From positions 1-37,370 of the forward strand of contig NZ_JXUP01000011.1 in assembly GCF_001891085.1 (NCBI RefSeq): a stretch of 37,370 bases of DNA. Direction: 5' to 3'. This document shows positions 1 through 9,384 of this stretch, one piece after another (position 1 is the first letter of the stretch; each line of letters opens with the position of its first letter). Source of the DNA: Campylobacter concisus. Lineage in GTDB: Bacteria > Campylobacterota > Campylobacteria > Campylobacterales > Campylobacteraceae. The translations under genes and the position numbers were made by a program. The notes under the pieces were generated by a model, which was not told the DNA's origin, made no database searches, and worked only from the letters and a program-made list of their open reading frames with translations.

Positions 1-1
1 C

Positions 2-145
2 AAAAAGAGCAAAGACTTTATGGATAGCTTTTTAAAATTTAGCATGCCACCTTTAAATTTAGTAAAAGAGCTAAATGAAAACCCAGCTGGAAAATATCTA
101 GTGGATATGCTTGGTATAAAAAGAGACGTTGATATAAAGGCGTAA
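2..145 (+). CDS. 3' end of an unidentified protein gene (truncated by window start)
   Basis: Frame 2 is open from the first base to a TAA at 143-145, giving 47 residues that end in GIKRDVDIKA. It is followed after 13 bp by the next gene, with a GGGGGAG-like ribosome binding site between them, so the two are probably co-transcribed. The visible part is a hydrophilic tail with no recognisable motif. No function can be assigned. Confidence 0.55.
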   Translation, partial: KKSKDFMDSFLKFSMPPLNLVKELNENPAGKYLVDMLGIKRDVDIKA

Positions 146-158
146 GGGGGAGCTTAAA

Positions 159-947
159 ATGATAACTAGCATAAACGGACTTAGCAATACACCGATACAA
201 GATAACACTATCCAAAAAGAAAATGCAAAAATGTCAAAGGAGCAAGAAAAGGCTTTAATTGATTCATATATGCAAAATTTAATAATTGATAATGTTGAAA
301 AATACATCAAAGAAGACAGAAGTAGTGAAAACTGGATAACAGAAACCATAGAGAAGATAGACAATATGCTTTCAAAAAAGTATAGCTATACCATTGATGA
401 AAGGCGAGCTTTATTATCAAAATATCCAGAGACCTTAGAGGAATTTGAGATCAATGTATTACAATCTCACATGGATTGGCTACTTACCAACTCTGTTGAT
501 GGCAAGCCAACAATAATTGGCTTTATGATTGGTCTTGGTACAGCAGAAGAGGAAGCAGAACTAGAAGCTTTTGTAAAATCATTTCCGGAAGGCACTATGA
601 TGAGCAATGATGGTGCTGCTTTGTTTGCTAGAGCAGATCTAAGTATAGAAGAGTTTAAGAAGCTTTATAGAGAAGATGTAGAAAAAACTACAAAAGAGCA
701 TAAAGAATTTCTGGCTAAACTACACAAAGAAGAACAAGAATACAATGCAAATTTAGCCAAAGAGCAGGCTGAGAAGAAATTTAAACCTATGCAGGTTAAG
801 AAGAAGTATGAGACCTATGATATAAACAAGGATCAAAAATTTCTCTATGCAAGAGAGCTTTTAAATTTCAAAGAAAAAAGAGGCATAGATGTCTTAGAGC
901 TTATGCAAAAGATAGACAAGAAGCAAATTTTAAATAAGATGGTTTGA
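159..947 (+). CDS. Hypothetical protein with C-terminal FKPMQV-type motif
   Basis: This 262-residue protein starts at an ATG preceded by GGGGGAG about 9 bp upstream. It is acidic and lysine/glutamate-rich, with a predicted helical or coiled stretch around residues 165-205 (many E and K, few prolines). No signal peptide or membrane segment is visible. Near residue 208 it has FKPMQVKKKYETYD, followed by a helical tail. The convergent gene at 1009-1641 carries nearly the same motif, so the two look like paralogs or members of one secreted-cargo family. It probably shares an operon with the truncated gene at 2-145. I do not recognise a defined family. Possible roles include a flagellar-export-dependent secreted protein like its Cj0814-like neighbour, but that rests only on proximity. 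Confidence 0.7.
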   Translation: MITSINGLSNTPIQDNTIQKENAKMSKEQEKALIDSYMQNLIIDNVEKYIKEDRSSENWITETIEKIDNMLSKKYSYTIDERRALLSKYPETLEEFEINVLQSHMDWLLTNSVDGKPTIIGFMIGLGTAEEEAELEAFVKSFPEGTMMSNDGAALFARADLSIEEFKKLYREDVEKTTKEHKEFLAKLHKEEQEYNANLAKEQAEKKFKPMQVKKKYETYDINKDQKFLYARELLNFKEKRGIDVLELMQKIDKKQILNKMV

Positions 948-1008
948 TCGGTTAAAGATAGCATCTTATTTATTATAGAAAACAATGATTGCTTTAAATT
1001 TAGTTCTT

Positions 1009-1641
1009 TTATGCGGTTTTATCCACTTTTGTATTTGCGACTTTTTCTAAAATTTCAAATATGCTTTCGCCATTATCAAATTCAGTTTTTATAAATTTGT
1101 AAAATGCTTTAAATTTCTCATCAGCTTGCATATCATAAGTTTTAAATTTTTTAGTTACTTGCATAGGCTTAAAGGTTTCTTGTTTTTGTGTATCAGTTTG
1201 ATTATCTTGTTCTTCATGATCGCTTTTTTGATCCATTAGTCTATCATCACCAATCTCTTGTGGCATACTACTATTTATAACTTTAGAATACCTCTCAATA
1301 AATTCATCTACACTTATATTAGACGACTCGAGAAGCTCACGACCCTCATTACTAAAAGACAAACCAAATCTTGCTAAAGTTTGACGTATCTTTTGTCCTT
1401 CTAAATCATTATCTGATGTTTTGCCCCAAATGGTTTTTTTGTTATCATTGTAGAATTTAAAAGGTCCAGTAAAGTTTGTGCTATTGCCCATCACTTTCTT
1501 ATAATTAACTCTACTTCCTTCAAATAGTGAATCGTTATTTAGATTTGGCGAATAGGTTATATTATTAAGCATTGTTAAGGTCTCACTTTGTTTAGATATT
1601 CCAGCATCTCTTTCATAGGTTTTAATGGTATTAATTTGCAT
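1009..1641 (-). CDS. Hypothetical protein, paralogous C-terminus to the 159-947 protein
   Basis: The product is 210 residues, read leftwards and convergent with the 159-947 gene across a 61-bp gap. It is mostly hydrophilic, with a Q/D/E/T-rich linker around residues 135-157, then FKPMQVTKKFKTYD and a helical tail ending DNGESIFEILEKVANTK. The equivalent tail in the neighbour is KRGIDVLELMQKIDKKQ, so the final domain of about 55 residues is shared while the N-termini differ. No transmembrane segment or clear signal peptide is present. The start is the first ATG of the frame (MQINTIKTYERDAG), with an AGGTGG about 13 bp upstream, which is rather far for a ribosome binding site. Function unknown. 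Confidence 0.65.
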   Translation of the reverse strand: MQINTIKTYERDAGISKQSETLTMLNNITYSPNLNNDSLFEGSRVNYKKVMGNSTNFTGPFKFYNDNKKTIWGKTSDNDLEGQKIRQTLARFGLSFSNEGRELLESSNISVDEFIERYSKVINSSMPQEIGDDRLMDQKSDHEEQDNQTDTQKQETFKPMQVTKKFKTYDMQADEKFKAFYKFIKTEFDNGESIFEILEKVANTKVDKTA

Positions 1642-1804
1642 TAGAGCATATTACCACCTATCCAGCAGTGCTGTTTTATACACTAACACACATTCAGCTA
1701 AAGAATATGAATTCAACCTACTTAGGTTTAATGCTTTTATGGGCTAGAGTATAATCAATAACTAAATCGACCTTTCAACAATTTAGTTTATATATGACTT
1801 CTCT

Positions 1805-2773
1805 CTACACAAAAGTCTTGCTAACAGAGCCTATCCTCTCGCTCCAAGAATTTGCTAGAGAATTTATATCCTCGCTAGTTGGCTTAAATTTCTCATATTC
1901 GTTTGAGGCAACACTTTCTGCGCTAATGTTCTTTGATCTTGCATACATCAAAAGCGTTAGCTCTTTAAGTCTTTCTTTTATGAGCGCTTTTATGCTCTCG
2001 TTGTCCTTGCCCACCTTTTCAAAATCCACAAAATACTCTTTATGCTCTCCAGTGCTTGAGATATCATTTAAGGCAGCACTGCTAAGCTTAGTCTTTGCAC
2101 TATCACTTGGTAGCGGTCTAGAGCTGCGCAAAAATCCCATAAAAAGAGCCTCTTTGCTGTAACCTTCATCTGCTTGATATACCGACATATCAGGGTTGAA
2201 GCTAAACTCATCGCCTGCTTCGCTCATCGTAAAATCAACCTCTTTTACTATGAGCCTAACGCCTGCACTTGAAAGTTCTTTGCTAAGAGATTTAGTGCTA
2301 TTTAGCTCATCAGTGCTAGAGTAGATGTTTGAGATAGTAGAGTTTGATAGATCTTTTAGTAGGTGTCCTTTGGCATCATAGCGAGTGCCTTTTGTGCTGT
2401 AGCCTTTTGGTAGTTTGCCTATATCTGCAAGGGTGTAGCTCTTTTTATCATCGCCTAAAGCAGAGGTCATTTGATCAAATAGTCTGTAGTAGTGCTTTAT
2501 GGTGTCAGCCATATCGATGTTATCAAAGATCTTTATCTGCTCGTCTTTGCTTTTGATGCGGTTTAGCACATGGTTGCGCTCGGCAAATCTACTAAACTCA
2601 TCAAGTGTGCTTTTATGGATTTTAAAGTCCTTTGGCAAGCCTGCGGCTTTGTTAAAATCAGCTCCCATAAAACCTGCTTTATCCACTGTGTAGCCATAAG
2701 CTTGAAGGTCATTAAAATTTAAAGAGACGAGACTGTTTTGAGAGGGAATAGTATAAGTAAATTTAGCTGGCTC
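1805..2773 (-). pseudogene. Cj0814-like secreted protein gene, 3' portion (5' end displaced by transposon)
   Basis: The frame runs from the transposon junction to a TAA at 1805-1807 and encodes about 321 residues. It contains the block YGYTVDKAGFMGADFNKAAGLP and ends with a KFKPT-containing tail. From memory this resembles the Campylobacter Cj0814 family of flagellum-dependent secreted proteins; I am moderately sure of the family. An apparent GTG start at 2800 with codons for MFSLILLLQ is an artefact, because those bases belong to the transposon end. The missing first ~40 codons lie 7.7 kb away at 10482-10607 on the same strand. Joining both at TGGCTC gives an uninterrupted frame (KISEP then AKFTYT). 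The protein is not expected to be made, unless a shortened form starts inside the transposon. Confidence 0.75.
2768..2773. repeat. Left copy of 6-bp transposon core (TGGCTC)
   Basis: This is one of two identical hexamers at the element ends; the partner is 10482-10487. To the left is the Cj0814-like coding sequence, to the right DNA unrelated to it. The true crossover may be only the GA dinucleotide (minus strand) within the hexamer. Confidence 0.75.
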
Positions 2774-2783
2774 TTGGAGTAAT

Positions 2784-2839
2784 AGAATTAAGGAGAACAC
2801 TTAATCACTATATTAGTGAAATATGTACTTCTTAATTCT
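2784..2839. promoter_or_regulatory. Nested dyad at the left transposon end, upstream of the recombinase
   Basis: An outer inverted repeat, AGAATTAAG (2784-2792) and CTTAATTCT (2831-2839), encloses an inner one, TCACTA (2805-2810) and TAGTGA (2814-2819). The outer arm is followed by a T run. It could be a transcription terminator shielding the recombinase gene from outside transcription, or a recombinase binding site at the element end. The sequence alone does not decide between these. Confidence 0.45.
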
Positions 2840-2850
2840 TTTTTATTTAA

Positions 2851-4704
<1,854 letters not shown>

Positions 4705-4718
<14 letters not shown>

Positions 4719-4738
4719 AGTTAGTTAATCTCTTTTTT
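4705..4738. terminator. Bidirectional Rho-independent terminator between recombinase and methyltransferase
   Basis: A 12-bp perfect stem (AAAAAAGAGATT at 4705-4716 and AATCTCTTTTTT at 4727-4738) with a 10-nt loop has T runs on either strand. It serves two convergent genes whose stop codons both fall inside it. Confidence 0.8.
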
Positions 4739-5902
4739 AGTACAGGTATCAAGTATATCAATTATGTTATTTGCAATTGCATGGATAACAGTAACGGCAA
4801 CAGAATTACCAAACTGTTTGTAACTTTGAGTATCACTTACAGGAATGATATAGTTTTCGGGGAAGCCTTGAAGTCTTGCAGCTTCACGAGGTGTTAGTTT
4901 TCGTGGATTTTTTCCTTTTTGCTCAATAAGTATTTCACTCCCGTCTTTATAATATCTTGCAGATAATGTATTTGTATAAGGACTGTTTTCATTGAACAAT
5001 GTGTAACCAAATCCATTTCCCTTTATTTTATGTTCTTTCTTTCGTCGTTGATGACCTTGCCAAAGTGCATTTGAAATGGTGTATTTAGTATCAACATTTT
5101 GCTCTAAAATATTTCCCACAGAAACATCTGGGCAGGGAGGAATTGGAAAAGAAAAATCTTTATAGTTATCTATTTTATCCTTATCAAATCCAACAATGTA
5201 AATACGCTCTCTATTTTGTGGAACACCGAAGTCTTTTGCTTTAAGTATAATAGAATGAACATCGTAGTTTAAATCCTTTAATGTTTTTTCTATTGTTTTA
5301 TAGGTACGACCTTTATCGTGAGATTTTAGGTTTTTGACATTTTCAAGAAGAAATGCCTTAGGTCGTTTCTCTTTAATAATTCTTGCAATTTCAAAAAATA
5401 ATGTTCCACGAGTATCTTCAAAACCAAGCTTTTTACCGGCTTGACTAAATGCTTGACAAGGAAAACCACCGACAATAATATCATGATTAGGAATATCTTT
5501 TTCAGATATTTTTGTAATATCTCCAAAAGGAGTTTCACCAAAATTTGCCTTATATGTTTTTACTGCAAATTTATCAATTTCACTACTGAATACGACATTT
5601 GTTTTACCTGTTTGGTAAAATCCAAGCCTTGTACCACCAATTCCGGCAAATAAATCAATGATTTTATAGGGGGCATTTTCATTATTGGGGAAAGGTACTT
5701 TTTCAGGAAATGATAAAATATGTTTCAGCTCAATGGACGATGGCTGACTTTCTCCATTTTCCCATCTGCGAATTGTCCTATCTCCGAATTTGGACATACC
5801 AACAGCATCAGCTAATTCTTTTTGAGTCATTTGTAATCTGATACGCTTATTTTTTATTAAAATAGCAGGGGAATTATCTATGACTTGTGGTATAATATTC
5901 AT
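4721..5902 (-). CDS. DNA (cytosine-5) methyltransferase with N-terminal HTH regulator domain (SsoII/Ecl18kI type)
   Basis: The 393-residue C5 methyltransferase is intact. Residues 1-75 form an XRE-like helix-turn-helix (QKELADAVGMSKFGDRTIRRWENGE). The catalytic part begins near residue 79 with the SAM-binding motif DLFAGIGG, then motif IV GGFPCQAFSQAG with the nucleophilic Cys, motif VI ENVKNL, motif VIII QNRERIYIVG, the target recognition region, and motif X QFGNSVAV. It would methylate a cytosine in the site cut by the neighbouring enzyme, probably CCNGG. The N-terminal domain layout is that of M.SsoII, M.Ecl18kI and M.ScrFI, which also repress their own gene. The start ATG at 5902 has AAGGA 9 bp upstream. 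It is divergent from the nuclease gene, with 128 bp between. It may continue to protect the host genome even though the host transposon is dead. Confidence 0.93.
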   Translation of the reverse strand: MNIIPQVIDNSPAILIKNKRIRLQMTQKELADAVGMSKFGDRTIRRWENGESQPSSIELKHILSFPEKVPFPNNENAPYKIIDLFAGIGGTRLGFYQTGKTNVVFSSEIDKFAVKTYKANFGETPFGDITKISEKDIPNHDIIVGGFPCQAFSQAGKKLGFEDTRGTLFFEIARIIKEKRPKAFLLENVKNLKSHDKGRTYKTIEKTLKDLNYDVHSIILKAKDFGVPQNRERIYIVGFDKDKIDNYKDFSFPIPPCPDVSVGNILEQNVDTKYTISNALWQGHQRRKKEHKIKGNGFGYTLFNENSPYTNTLSARYYKDGSEILIEQKGKNPRKLTPREAARLQGFPENYIIPVSDTQSYKQFGNSVAVTVIHAIANNIIDILDTCTKKEIN

Positions 5903-5916
5903 ATATATTATCCTTT

Positions 5917-5961
5917 TTATATATGTTATTTCAAGTTTATATTTATATATGTTATTTCAAG
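5917..5961. repeat. Pair of 19-bp direct repeats in the R-M intergenic region
   Basis: TTATATATGTTATTTCAAG occurs at 5917-5935 and 5943-5961. Read on the minus strand each starts with TTGAAA, a plausible -35 box for the methyltransferase. The copy nearer the gene is followed after 18 bp by TAATAT. They may be duplicated promoter elements; the second copy abuts the operator-like repeat at 5960-5974. Confidence 0.6.
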
Positions 5962-5974
5962 GACTAACTGTCCT
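5960..5974. promoter_or_regulatory. Candidate operator for methyltransferase autoregulation
   Basis: The 15-bp inverted repeat AGGACTAACTGTCCT (arms AGGAC/GTCCT) lies between the divergent M and R genes, touching the outer -35-like box of the M promoter. From memory, M.SsoII and M.Ecl18kI bind a 15-bp GGACA/TGTCC inverted repeat in the same position through their N-terminal HTH, repressing M and favouring R. The similarity of arms, length and position makes this a good operator candidate. Confidence 0.65.
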
Positions 5975-6030
5975 CTATTTGACACTATTGTACCATATAG
6001 AAGAAAATTTTTCAAGAAAGGAAAAGAGTT

Positions 6031-6948
6031 ATGGCAAATATTTCTCTTGATGAATATAAAAACTTAGTTAAAGAAAAAAGGAAAGAAGGCTTTAAACAGC
6101 CTTATGACTTAGTTTATGATAATTTTATTACATTAGGATACGACAAAGCCCCTAAAGAATTCTTTTTAAGTAATGCAAGTGAAGTTGTTGAAAAACTTAG
6201 AAATAGCTGTTGGAGTGAATTTCAGCCATTAGAAAAAGACTTTACTTCAAAAATGCTAAAAGAGTTAGTTGATGATGAGTATATCAAAACTCTTACACCA
6301 ATAGAGGCAATTACTTGGTTTGTGGAAGAATTTCCGGAACATATATATGCTTTGACTTTGTCAAATACTCAAAGTAGGAGGAGTAGAGCAGGTAAAGAAT
6401 TTGAAAGTATTATAGAACTCATTTTGATTGGTGCAGGGATTCCACTTGACAGTCAAGGTAATATAGGTAAACAAGAGTTTGTCAATAAAGGTCTTGGTAA
6501 ATTGGTAGATTTAGTTTCTCCGGGTGTTTTAGAATACATTGTAAATAAGAGAAATACTGTCTTAATTAGTGCAAAAACCACATTAAGAGAAAGATGGCAA
6601 GAAGTACCTGAAGAAATGGGAAGAACAGGTGCAAGAGAAATGTTTTTAGCAACTCTTGATACTTCTATTAGCTCTGATGTATTGAACACTCTATATGAGG
6701 CTAATATACAAGTTACAACAACAAAAAATATAAAAGAAACATATTATTCCGATAATGAAAGGGTATTAACCTTTGAAAAGTTGGTTGAAATATGTTTAGA
6801 CAATGTTTCTCATTGGAAAAATTTCAACTACACAGTAGAACAAAATGAGCAAATGATAGAGCTTATCACTAAGCAAATTGAAAAACACCAAAATCATAAA
6901 TTTGTAGAAGAATATTATGATGAGCGATTAAAAAACATAAAGAAGTAG
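6031..6948 (+). CDS. Type II restriction endonuclease, SsoII/Ecl18kI-like (probable CCNGG specificity)
   Basis: The 305-residue protein has the PD-(D/E)XK core of the EcoRII-C/PspGI/Ecl18kI group: RAGKEFE, then KLVDLVSP, then SAKTTLRERWQEVPEEM. Counting residues gives Glu125, Asp160, Lys182 and Glu195, the same numbering I recall for the active site of Ecl18kI, which also has 305 residues. That is strong support for this family and suggests CCNGG as the site; EcoRII-like CCWGG is the alternative. The ATG at 6031 follows AAAGGAAAAGAGTT. The gene is divergent from its methyltransferase and intact, in contrast to most genes of the surrounding transposon. R-M pairs can persist by post-segregational killing, which may explain this. 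Confidence 0.9.
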   Translation: MANISLDEYKNLVKEKRKEGFKQPYDLVYDNFITLGYDKAPKEFFLSNASEVVEKLRNSCWSEFQPLEKDFTSKMLKELVDDEYIKTLTPIEAITWFVEEFPEHIYALTLSNTQSRRSRAGKEFESIIELILIGAGIPLDSQGNIGKQEFVNKGLGKLVDLVSPGVLEYIVNKRNTVLISAKTTLRERWQEVPEEMGRTGAREMFLATLDTSISSDVLNTLYEANIQVTTTKNIKETYYSDNERVLTFEKLVEICLDNVSHWKNFNYTVEQNEQMIELITKQIEKHQNHKFVEEYYDERLKNIKK

Positions 6949-7025
6949 ACAAATTAGAATTTGTCGGTATATCATTAAATCGCATTTTTTCGATTAAACT
7001 ATGGAATACAAAGGAGCAAATAATC

Positions 7026-7379
7026 ATGAGCGAACAGAGAATCTATTGCATGGACCTTGTAAAAAAAGAGGATCCGGAAAAGGCTGTCAGAACACCGTTT
7101 TATCAGACAGAATCTACAGGCGGATCGGTCTGGGTTATCAAACCCGGTCAGACATTGCAAAAGCACTATCACCACAATTCCGACGATATATGGATCGTCC
7201 TTCAGGGAGAGGGAATATTCTACCCCCAGCCTAATGAAGAGGTTCCATTCAAGAAAGGCCATGTCATAGTATCGAAGAAAGACTCCTGCCACGGAGCAAA
7301 AAATACTGGAGATGAGGATATCATCTTTGTAAGTATAGTAGCACCTGTCCCTTCCGACTATGATCCTATAAACGAGTGA
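7026..7379 (+). CDS. Small cupin-domain protein
   Basis: This 117-residue single-domain cupin has motif 1 around KHYHHNSDDIWIVLQGEG (metal-binding His residues) and motif 2 around KKGHVIVSKKDSCHGAKN. The fold typically binds a metal and a small ligand; the substrate is unknown. The start ATG has AAGGAGC 8 bp upstream. The gene is visibly richer in G and C than its neighbours, so it has a different recent history from both Campylobacter and the rest of the transposon. It is intact. In related Firmicutes elements it would be accessory cargo; its job is not inferable from context. Confidence 0.85.
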   Translation: MSEQRIYCMDLVKKEDPEKAVRTPFYQTESTGGSVWVIKPGQTLQKHYHHNSDDIWIVLQGEGIFYPQPNEEVPFKKGHVIVSKKDSCHGAKNTGDEDIIFVSIVAPVPSDYDPINE

Positions 7380-7422
7380 CAGGAAAATAAAATTCCCGTT
7401 TGACAAAGGATTGTGATTATAC

Positions 7423-7702
7423 TTGAGAAAGAAAAATGTTTATATAACATTGGGATACATAGCTGTATATCTGGTGATATATTGGTGAGAGCAACTTGAT
7501 TGGTTGGCTATTTACTAATATTTCAACTGGTGAGCATAGTTATTTATATGGTTGGTTGCTCAGTAGTAATCTGTTTTGGTATGCACTTGCGATTTCTGCG
7601 CTTCCTTCTCTTTGGGGTAAGTTTAAGTTTTCGGCTGTTACTACGGCGGGATTTATTGTAGGTATTGTAGCAGGCATAATCGTTGAGAAATACAAGAAGT
7701 AA
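7423..7702 (+). pseudogene. Small membrane protein gene, apparently frameshifted
   Basis: A short frame from TTG 7423 encodes RKKNVYITLGYIAVYLVIYW and stops at 7486-7488. The next frame continues SNLIGWLFTNISTGE and runs to 7702, with two hydrophobic segments (YGWLLSSNLFWYALAISAL and VTTAGFIVGIVAGIIV) and a basic end. Together they make one protein of roughly 90 residues with about three membrane segments, interrupted by a one-base shift near 7486. Alternatively, the second part alone (68 residues from TTG 7496) may be expressed. No family recognised. Confidence 0.5.
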
Positions 7703-7740
7703 GTCAAATTTCAGTTTGTCGAGCTGAATAATACAGATTC

Positions 7741-7777
7741 AAGACGATAGAAAGTAAAACATCTATCGTCTTTTCTT
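7741..7777 (+). terminator. Rho-independent terminator
   Basis: An 11-bp perfect stem, AAGACGATAGA (7741-7751) and TCTATCGTCTT (7762-7772), with a 10-nt loop is followed by TTCTT. It closes the cupin/membrane protein unit. Confidence 0.85.
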
Positions 7778-7807
7778 ATGAAAAAAACTTGAAAGGAGAT
7801 GAAATTT

Positions 7808-8069
7808 ATGGACAATAAAAACAGAATTAGAAAAAGTAAAAGAAAAGATTGAAAGCAAGTAAGAAGAAAAAAAATATGAAAAGAAACTATCTCAGCTTAA
7901 AAATCAGGAAAAGAAAATCAGAAAGCAAACGAGCCTTGAAGAAAGAAAAAAGCGAAACCATAGATTGATAGAGCGAGGAGCAATCTTAGAAAGTTTAATT
8001 GAGGGAGCAAGCGAGAAAAGTAATGAAGAAATAAAGGCTATTTTGCAAAGAGCATTTCAAAAAGACTAA
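7808..8069 (+). pseudogene. DUF3847-type small protein gene, disrupted
   Basis: The best frame reads TELEKVKEKIESK, stop, EEKKYEKKLSQL, then RNHRLIERGAILESLIEGA, and ends at 8067-8069. The HRLIERGAILES block is typical of DUF3847 proteins of about 85-90 residues found in clostridial mobile elements. The ATG at 7808, with GAAAGGAGATG upstream, is out of frame with the body. A TAA interrupts it after ESK. It therefore carries both a frameshift and a nonsense change. Function of the family is unknown. Confidence 0.75.
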
Positions 8070-8073
8070 GAAA

Positions 8074-8149
8074 CGCAAGGACATAGTATAATTGTAATTC
8101 CCTTAGATTTTCTAAGGGCGCAATTATACACCCTTTAGGTGTCCTTGCG
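8074..8149. other. 76-bp nested inverted repeat (three concentric stems)
   Basis: The outer arms are CGCAAGGACA (8074-8083) and TGTCCTTGCG (8140-8149). The middle arms are TATAATTG (8087-8094) and CAATTATA (8121-8128). The inner arms are CCCTTAGA (8100-8107) and TCTAAGGG (8111-8118). All three pairs are perfect. It lies just after the DUF3847 remnant in non-coding DNA. Possible roles are a transcription attenuator, an element replication origin or oriT, or a structured RNA; none can be chosen from the sequence. Confidence 0.6.
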
Positions 8150-8610
8150 ACCTGCGGTGCTTTTACCCTTGCGGGGAGCAAAGAAAAAAGCCGAAGCATT
8201 TTTCCGTATTAAAGGCAAAAGACAACTGAATATAATTCATTCGCTTTTTTATCATCAAGGGTAAAGCACATTCACTATCGCTCACCCTTGACAATAAAAA
8301 TTTGAAACAGATAGCTTACATTAAGCCGACATACTGAAACAACAAAAGTTAAAAGTATAGTCGGCTTTTTCTATTGTACCGTTTCAAAACGCTCATTCAG
8401 TTTATAGAAAAGCAAAAGTATTTTTAAGACCGACATCTAAAACAACAAAAGAAAAATAAGAAGATGACAAATGCCACATTCCCAAAATGGGAGTGTACCT
8501 AAATCAAAGACAGTACTAATCAAAGGGGGTAGTGAAACACGACTTCCTTAAAAGATAAAAGGAGTAACGATTTGTTGCTACATTTTCATAACAAAAGATA
8601 GGAGAGAAAA
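8150..8610. other. Non-coding stretch of the transposon with hairpins
   Basis: No credible gene is present in these 461 bp. There is a terminator-like hairpin at 8323-8370 and, further on, an imperfect repeat of its left half (ACCGACATCTAAAACAACAA near 8432) compared with GCCGACATACTGAAACAACA near 8326. A small TCCCA/TGGGA hairpin lies near 8480. Similar spacers sit ahead of replication genes in clostridial elements, so an origin is possible but not shown. Confidence 0.4.
8323..8370 (+). terminator. Terminator-like hairpin with T run
   Basis: AAGCCGACATACT (8323-8335) pairs with AGTATAGTCGGCTT (8354-8367) with one bulged base, and the stem runs into TTTTT. The loop is long (about 18 nt), so it may be an attenuator or a structural site rather than a simple terminator. 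Confidence 0.5.
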
Positions 8611-9274
8611 ATGGCAGATAAAAGGATGTTTTCAATAAAGATAGTGGATAGCGACTTATTTTTGGATATGCCATTAAGTAGCCAATGCCTGTATTTTCAT
8701 CTATCTATGAGGGCAGATGATGATGACTTAAAGATTCTAATTACAAAAGGTTTTGTAATTGTCTTTTAAAGAGGGGTTATAGTCATTACCTATTGGAAGA
8801 TAAATAACTACATCAGAAATGACAGACGAAAAGAAACGATGTATCTTGAAGAAAAGCAAAGTATAACGCAAACGGAAAATGGAGCATATATCAAGGTTGA
8901 AAATCTTGGTATACCAAATGACAACCAAGTGTCAACCGTTTGTCCGCATAGTATAGTTAAGGGTAGATTAGATAAGAGGAGAATAGAACAGGTTGCCCCA
9001 GTGTCCCTTTATGGAGAGTATCAAAATATTCATTTAACCGATGAAAAATACCAAAATCTAAAAGATAGTCTGAAAGGTCATACAGATACAATGACTGAAA
9101 AGCTATTAAGATATATCAAAAGTAAAGGCACAGACTACAAAGACCGCTATGTAACAATCCTTAATTGGTATGAATTGGTATGAACAGGATAAAGAAAAGC
9201 TATCACAGAAAAATAATCAAAATAAAAGCCATAGAACCTATTCAACCAACTATGAAGACAGCGACAGCCTATAA
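8611..9274 (+). pseudogene. Phage-type replisome organiser / replication initiator, disrupted
   Basis: It starts ADKRMFSIKIVDSDLFLDMPLSSQCLYFHLSMRADDD, the typical N-terminus of replisome organiser proteins of Firmicutes phages and conjugative elements. Three lesions are visible. The region after RADDD that normally begins GF and continues for about 10-20 residues is missing. A TAA at 8767-8769 interrupts VIVF/RGVIVITYW. A tandem duplication of AATTGGTATG at 9163-9182 shifts the frame, giving a stop at 9181-9183 instead of reading WYEQDKEKLS on to 9272-9274. The start ATG has AGGAGAG upstream. The intact protein would act at an origin to recruit the helicase with the DnaC-like protein encoded next. 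Confidence 0.75.
9163..9182 (+). repeat. 10-bp tandem duplication that breaks the replication gene
   Basis: AATTGGTATG is present twice, head to tail (9163-9172, 9173-9182). Removing one copy restores the frame from ILNWYE into QDKEKLSQK. This points to replication slippage as the cause. Confidence 0.8.
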
Positions 9275-9384
9275 AAGGTGTTTTTAAGGGTTTAATCATA
9301 AAAGAGGTGTCAGACTATGGTTAAGATAAAAATAAGCCTTAAAAACGCATTATAGAGCCTGATGTAGAAAAGGAGACTAAAATT

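Noticed and set aside
2798-2800. GTG at 2800 as a genuine start of the Cj0814-like gene
   Set aside because: The first nine codons are transposon DNA, and the authentic N-terminus is found at 10482-10607 in the same frame.
5917-5961. Repeats between the R and M genes as a CRISPR-like array
   Set aside because: There are only two copies with a 7-bp gap and they contain promoter-like boxes. No CRISPR array or cas gene is seen anywhere in the window.
6999-7406. Minus-strand frame of 135 codons over the cupin gene
   Set aside because: The plus strand encodes a clear cupin with metal-binding His motif and a ribosome binding site. The opposite frame has no recognisable features.
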